Of a stretch of DNA of 64,000 nucleotides, positions 58,631 through 64,000 are shown in pieces (the first letter of the stretch is position 1; every line of letters starts with the position of its first letter). The stretch lies in NCBI GenBank assembly GCA_001986395.2, contig MQVO02000013.1, positions 310,001 to 374,000 of the forward strand, written 5' to 3'. This stretch comes from Irpex lacteus. Taxonomy: Eukaryota > Basidiomycota > Agaricomycetes > Polyporales > Irpicaceae. The position numbers and the translations under genes are program-made. The notes under the pieces are model-generated. The model was given only the letters and a program-made list of their open reading frames with translations, searched no databases and had not been told where the DNA came from.

Positions 58631-60439
58631 CTATATCCTCACCTCTATGATATCAGCGTTCGCAACTCCAGGGGAGGACACGCCTCGAAATGCGGCGTCC
58701 CCGATTGAACTCTCTAAATCGTCGCGTTGCCCTCCAGTGATGTCTGCAGATTGCTCGTTCGTTGTTTCCAAACCATCATCGACGAGTCTCCGACTCCTGA
58801 GAGCCTCACCCGGGTTTGTCACAACGGACCTGAATTGCATAGGTGACCAGTAACTGGGAAGCGGATTGTTCGTGCTCCCAGGCATTGGCACTTCTGCATC
58901 ACCCGCTTGCCGGAGGTTTATCAAATATCGGCACACGACGATGGAGCTACACCTAAATGAGGTCAATTTTGTGAGCACACATTTAAAAAGTGAGAGAAGT
59001 CAACGAACGGTACAAAGAACGAGCTACCGGTGGCCACCGAAAGGTAAGACGGCTACTCCATGGCAGCCTTGAGATGGAGTGTGCTGCAGTTGTGAATAGT
59101 GACTGAACGTACGACGACATTGTATAGGACTTGAAGGATATTGAGCACCAGAAGAACCCTGTATGTTCCAGTGATCATCACATTAGTAGCTCATTCAAAA
59201 TTAATCCAAGAGGCGAGGTATACTCACAAAAAGAACAGAATACCTATCGTAACATGGTACCTTAGCTACATGTACCCGTTGATATGGAAGGCATGCTCAC
59301 CGTAACGAAGCACAACCTCGCTTAAAGATGTCTTTGAAGCTAACAATTTCCGAGCTTTCACAGCATGACTTGTAACGCGCCACGTTACCCAAAGAGCAAC
59401 CACGTCTGCCACAATAACTGCGATTCGAGTAGCCAATGCCACTACGGTTTAAATGAGTTTCAGTAAAATCTGTGACCCTTGCACAATGCTCAGGCTCACG
59501 TCTATGACCTATGGTTAATAACGAAACTAATCAACATAATATAGAGGAAAAACGTGCCTGAATATAATGGCGGGGGATATAGGATCGTAGGTTTGGCAAA
59601 CATCATATCCCGGGAGAGAGGTAAGAATGATAGGGCTTTCCTTGATGTATATCGCCTAATATGCAAACAAAGATATCGGAGATATTAGTACCAGCGGTGC
59701 TATAATGCGATGAACCGACCATGTTCGTGAAAACAGGGACAGCACTGCCTACAAGGGCAAAGCCAGCAAGCCACTGGTTCCGGGAAGACATCGCATATAC
59801 ACGCCAACCCGTGAATACTGATGATGACGCTGCCGTCAGCACATTCTACATGGCGTTATGACAAAAGCACTGACATGCCGAGGATAAATACTGCAGAAGT
59901 AGAAAACTGTGGATCAAGTGGGTTGTCCACACACAACTTCAGAGTGGGCGGCGTCAGCGTTCGCTGAGTTGAGTGAACTGAAATATGTTTTCACGCGTAC
60001 CTCTGCGTAGCTGCTCGTCAGTCATATGGGATATTGATAAGGGAGAAATTACATACTGGATGAGTGTTTCCTGGTATTAGCTCACAAATCATGGCGAAAA
60101 GCATTGCATATCGATTCACGGCGAAAATCGCGGTTGTGAAAGACAGCGGCTTGGCCCAAATCTGTTCAATCTCTTGGCTGAGCGTGACAAGCCATTCATA
60201 GCAATACATGACTGCTCAGATATGTGTTTATGGTGAGATGAATATTCCAAACGTACGCGCACTGAGCTGTCTTACCTGATGATGCTGTCAGAAGCCAAGA
60301 CTCAGTTGTGCTGTTCGAAGAAAGAAGATAAATTATTAGTTAAGTAGTGCTCGCATGCAGTATACCGCGATTCGACGTACAGCGAACGGTATGCAGATAT
60401 GACAATCGCTGCGTCATTAGCTTGAAGAGGGTTTGACAT
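58631..60439 (-). CDS. DUF6533 seven-helix-like membrane protein
   Basis: ATG 60439 gives MSNPLQANDAAIVISAYRSL, joined over introns to TTESWLLTASSVMYCYEWLV and TLSQEIEQIWAKPLSFTTAI, then FAVNRYAMLFAMICELIPG. This YEW-x-x-T-x-x-QE-x-x-x-IW pattern is the DUF6533 domain, common in mushroom-forming fungi. Further helices read SSVFTGWRVYAMSSRNQWLA and GFALVGSAVPVF, then MALATRIAVIVADVVALWVT with VTSHAVKARKLLA, and LLVLNILQVLYNVV. A soluble tail (LINLRQAGDAEVPMPGS...SADITGGQRDDLES) ends in EVRI. The topology resembles 7TM receptors, but no ligand or G-protein partner is known. Seven to nine exons; several middle joins are uncertain. Confidence 0.8.
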
Positions 60440-62381
60440 AATACTCAGTATGAGCTGTGCGATGAACAAGAGTACATGTGAGTTCTATGCTCCTCTCAGT
60501 ACGCGACGACTGTGCTTTATATACCATCCATCATTCTTCACGAAAGCACGCCCGTCTTCGCTTATGAAACTGGAATGCATATTTCCGGGTCCTGGCTGAG
60601 TGGCATCGGTCAACTTTCAGGCATGCAAGCCCACCCATGTAGAAATCACCAAACTTACACCGCTTTCAACTGTCCGCCGGTTGACGGAGGCGTAGTGGAC
60701 GATAATCGAATGTCCTGATTGTTATTGTACTCTGAGTCAGGACCTGTCAGGCCGGCCCCTGGAATACCTGTTGCTCAGTGGCAGCTTCGGTCACAGAGCC
60801 GAGTTTCTCATGACAGATAGCCTCTTCTCTAATATCGTACTTCCATCCTGACAAAATGCATATGCCAGTGATAAGTATGTGATACAGCGTTGACCGCAAG
60901 AACTTACATTGACATTCCGGATACCTAACCCGGGCTAGTACTACTTAGTCCTTACTGTATTATCACTCGATATCTTGAGTTTCTCTGCCAAGTCTCCTCT
61001 GAGTAGAGCTCGACTAGTGCATTTGTGCCGTACGAACGATGGGCTCGGGCGCAAGCCACAAGAGCGTAAGAGCTTGAGTGTCCCAGAGCTCGATTGAGGT
61101 AGAGTAAGTGAGCTCAACCTGCGGGTCCAGCGCTCAGGCCTCAGGTTTCAGAATCCGTATCTAAACCAGACGTGAGATCCGTGATTCCTCTGCAGCTGGA
61201 ACTTACGCACCGATCTGGGACTGGGCTTTCCAGCTGTTCCAATAACGACAGCTTGAGGCTAACGCGCAAGCGACGCGGTTATACGCTGGAAAGTGGTAGA
61301 GTTCGGAGCGCCCGCAGCCTCGGCATCAATACATCCGAGTCATGCTCATTGCTCAGCGGTTCGACTGTCGACACGAGTTCGACATCCGCTACGTACTTTC
61401 TATTCCGAAATACGAGGTTTATTAGAGGCTGGTCACGAGCCTAAGGTACTTACAGTTTTTTTAAAAAAATTATTTCATGTCAATAGCATGACAGCCAAGC
61501 CTATAGGGACGAGGGTACAACTTGAAAAGGAAACGGCAGAACAAACTGTACTACCGCTACGAGCATGACTTGAAGACGCGACACGCGGAGGGCTACGTTA
61601 GTGGATGTGCCATACAGAATGTACTCAAGCTACCAAGGTGCATCACGTTACTTACAGTCGCCGTGAAGTTATTGATATCTTACACTGCCGTCACGGTCTA
61701 ACATCATCTCAAGATCTCAAGCAGTACAAGAGGCTTTTTCTTGAGATTTAGAAGAGGCCACAAAGAGAGGAGGCAGTGTTACTGTATGAGACATGACCAT
61801 GGTGCCCCAGTGTGCCGAACGTTGATCGGATGTTGATCGACGATCTGTCGTTATTGGAACAGCTTCGGGCCACAGGACCTTACCCAAATACCACGCTTGT
61901 AAGGCCGTGTGAAACCTGTATATCAAGATGACCGTCTCATTGTACGTTTTTAGGAGATAATCCCCAAGTAGTAGCACGGTGATGCATGCGCTTGGCGGGG
62001 CCAAGATGTGCCCTTTCCAACTTTCCATGTCTCTCATGTCATCGCTGCAAGGAAGCTACTACTTACACCGAAATGGTCAAGGCGTCCCTAATAAGGGCTT
62101 ATATTGAGGCATGGTTCGAATATTAACCGATCACGGTGAGCAGATTGTCCACGAGTCCCCACGATACTTCAGATGGAGATCCTGGCACATACACGAGATA
62201 ACTATCATATGGTTCTTATAACTATGTCTCTTGCAGAAGAAGTTTGCTCTTGTGGAGATCTAGAGCTTATGAGAATCTTCGTCGTCTGAGGTCATGATTA
62301 TAAAGGGACTCCTGTGTGGGTGACTGGTGGATCGGTAAGCTCACCATCTCACTCGCTGATACAGGTGTCTTTTATCTCACC
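60440..62381. other. Gene-poor stretch
   Basis: About 1.94 kb. Frames at 60512-60718, 61172-61568 (+) and 61717-62037 (-) lack motifs and splice partners. I see no gene or mobile element. Confidence 0.45.
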
Positions 62382-63461
62382 ATGAGCGATAGTACTAGTA
62401 ACACACGGAAATTCGTGGCCTCCGCATTGGGGCATGTCGGTACACAGAACAAACATGTTAACTCTAGCGGCGACGCCGGCCTTCAGGACTATCAGGTAAA
62501 TGCCTGCTTCCCCCCGATTTTGCCCAACATCAAGTTATTGACCCTTTGAGCGCATCATCTCTCGTCCCTCACCATACTTCACTGCTCATTTTTGTCCCAT
62601 AGTGGTTTTTTTTGGCCACCTCGTTTCCCGGACGCTCGTTTTGACGCATTCGCGACTCATTTGTGCTTAGGGTGGAAGAAGCAGCCTGAGGAACCGCATC
62701 CCAGACCGGCCAACCTCTTGACACGAGACCCTGACATGGCCAAGGTAGTCTCCCAGCTGAAGGACTGGCAGAGTAAACACGCTCAGCCTCCGAGCCCGGA
62801 GGCTCAGGAGTTCGTGCATGACGGACTGGAGATACGTATCAGGAGCTGTACGAAGGAGGTCGAACGTGTCACGAAATATGGAACAGAGTTCGACTTCGAG
62901 TCTAAGACCGAAATCAGCGTTGTCCGCAGCGATATGAGTGGACCGATTAATTCGAGGCCTGGTGGACTCTGGATAGCTCAACCAATGCGTATGCTAGTGG
63001 CAGAAAAATCGTCGACGGGAGAATATGAGATATCCTCCCGAGAACTAGGCAGCGAGGATGAGTTGAAGCAGATACTTCACGAAAGTGACAGCGGTATCGT
63101 GTTGGCCAGATGGAGGGTCAGGGCCGCTACAGGTAGCAACAGCGACAAAGATAGTGACACGTGAGTAAATATGATTATGACTATCCTGATTCAATCAGAG
63201 GACATTTACCGACCTCAAATTGAAGAACGCCCCTTGTCATCCAACCCAACCTTAACTCTGCGGATGGTCCGCTATTTTTAACTATTGATGAAGTAGACGT
63301 GAGTCACAGACCTGTATCTCAGACGACTGTAACATTTATCCACTTTTGTTCAAAAGAAAACGAAACTCGTACTGAAGAAAGTGAAGACCGAAGACGTGAA
63401 CCTTGACACATCTCACCAGTGGATGTTGACGCCATACACACTGTCCCTGGTTTCCTCGTAG
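62382..63461 (+). CDS. Unrecognised protein, about 4 exons, possible frameshift
   Basis: ATG 62382 opens MSDSTSNTRKFVASALGHVG and continues to GLQDYQ (38 codons, donor at 62496). The next exon clearly codes FWPPRFPDARFDAFATHLCL, then GWKKQPEEPHPRPANLL, but it is one base out of frame at a run of eight T (62606-62613). Exon 3 begins near 63227 (TPLVIQPNLNSADGPLFLTI-DEVD) and a last exon, after an acceptor ending at about 63360, codes KTKLVLKKVKTEDVNLDTSH with QWMLTPYTLSLVSS and TAG at 63459-63461; the phases of the last two joins agree. If the donor at 63163 is not used, a stop TGA there would end the protein early. I do not recognise a family. The protein looks soluble and mixed in charge. 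Confidence 0.55.
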
Positions 63462-64000
63462 CAACAACGCGTGTCGAGTTTTTTAGGCTGTTTGTAACGC
63501 AGTGTATGACTAGATCGACAAGACTGTATGAAGAGAGTAGCGTCAAAGCGATTATGGGAACACGACGAGTCATGAGTACTTCGCACCAACACTAAGTGAC
63601 GCCTAGCCGTCGTGAGCACTTCTTACTCCCGCCTGCTTCCGACCTTTTGTGTAGGCGGCGAACGTAACTGATACCAAGGCTCGGGCCCTTATATGTGTCT
63701 GGGTTCGAGAGGACAATGTCCGAGTCCTGGGTTTGATGGATACAACCAAACTTTGGCGGCAAAGACTTCGATCCTGAGCGAAAAATACGCTCGAGTGTGA
63801 GGATAGCCTACAGAACATTGAAGATATAAAAGGCGGCGAGCGAGCAGGGTAGCCGTTCCAGACGGCGGTGGACAATACCGTGACTCTATCGTCACAAGCC
63901 ATTCAGCAATAACGACGTCCTATTCAATGAATTCTCTTGCCTGGGGATACACGGGCAGCAAGTACAGTGACTGTACTACTAGTATGTTTCCGCCTAACAA
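63462..64000. other. Intergenic region and possible start of a next gene
   Basis: TATAAAAG at 63825-63832 (+) lies 100 bp before an ATG at 63927 (MNSLAWGYTGSKYSDCTTSM, open to the window edge). This spacing resembles the TATA-driven genes elsewhere in the window, but only 24 codons can be seen. Confidence 0.3.
63825..63832 (+). promoter_or_regulatory. TATA-like box before a possible gene at 63927
   Basis: TATAAAAG in a GC-rich surround, 95-100 bp ahead of an ATG. Confidence 0.35.

Noticed and set aside
61717..62037. A 106-codon minus-strand frame with some hydrophobic stretches
   Set aside because: No family pattern, no splice partners and no promoter; treated as chance.

Overview
This is nuclear DNA of a filamentous basidiomycete, most likely an Agaricomycete (mushroom or wood-decay type). 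The grounds are: almost every gene is cut by many short GT-AG introns of about 50-65 nt; the gene set includes mushroom-lineage families (DUF6535, DUF6533, a class I hydrophobin, a DNMT5-type DNA methyltransferase with a SNF2 helicase); and intergenic gaps are short. I see no bacterial operons, CRISPR array, rRNA or convincing tRNA. Gene models below were assembled by reading across introns by eye. Exon joins are reliable where conserved motifs run across them and less so at the N-termini of lineage-specific proteins.

Layout. 1-8 kb: 3' part of an ADIP/SSX2IP-like coiled-coil protein (-), a ubiquitin-like/WLM metalloprotease (+), a phenol-hydroxylase-like FAD monooxygenase (-) and pyridoxal kinase (+). 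8-18 kb: a Ser/Thr-rich single-pass membrane protein (+), a possible small gene (-), a CID/RPR RNA polymerase II CTD-binding protein with RGG and RS-like regions (+), a PAP2 lipid phosphatase (-) and a DUF6535 multipass protein (-). 18-22 kb: gene-poor DNA filled with diverged direct repeats. 22-29 kb: a class II sirtuin (+), a small zinc-finger protein (-) and a CLC chloride channel with CBS domains (+). 30-37 kb: a secreted class 3 lipase (+), an F-box-like protein (-), a METTL13/EEF1AKMT4-type methyltransferase (-) and PEX7 (+), the last two sharing a 157-bp divergent promoter. 37-43 kb: a class I hydrophobin with a KPP-TTT repeat stalk and an apparent frameshift (+), a GH16 endoglucanase (+) and an FMO-type monooxygenase (-). 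44-51 kb: the 2,241-codon DNMT5-like methyltransferase/helicase (+). 52-58 kb: a secreted pepsin-like protease (+), CRIPT (-) and secreted oxalate decarboxylase (+). 58-64 kb: a DUF6533 membrane protein (-) and an unrecognised gene (+).

The genes are a mixture of housekeeping functions (PEX7, CRIPT, pyridoxal kinase, WLM protease) and extracellular functions suited to plant-matter decay (lipase, GH16, aspartic protease, oxalate decarboxylase, hydrophobin, phenol-hydroxylase-like enzyme). Most of the secreted-enzyme genes and the phenol-hydroxylase-like gene have a recognisable TATA box 45-145 bp upstream of the ATG. The most interesting locus is DNMT5. It carries no visible chromodomain but starts with a near-perfect PCNA-binding (PIP) motif, which suggests a replication-coupled way of targeting maintenance methylation.
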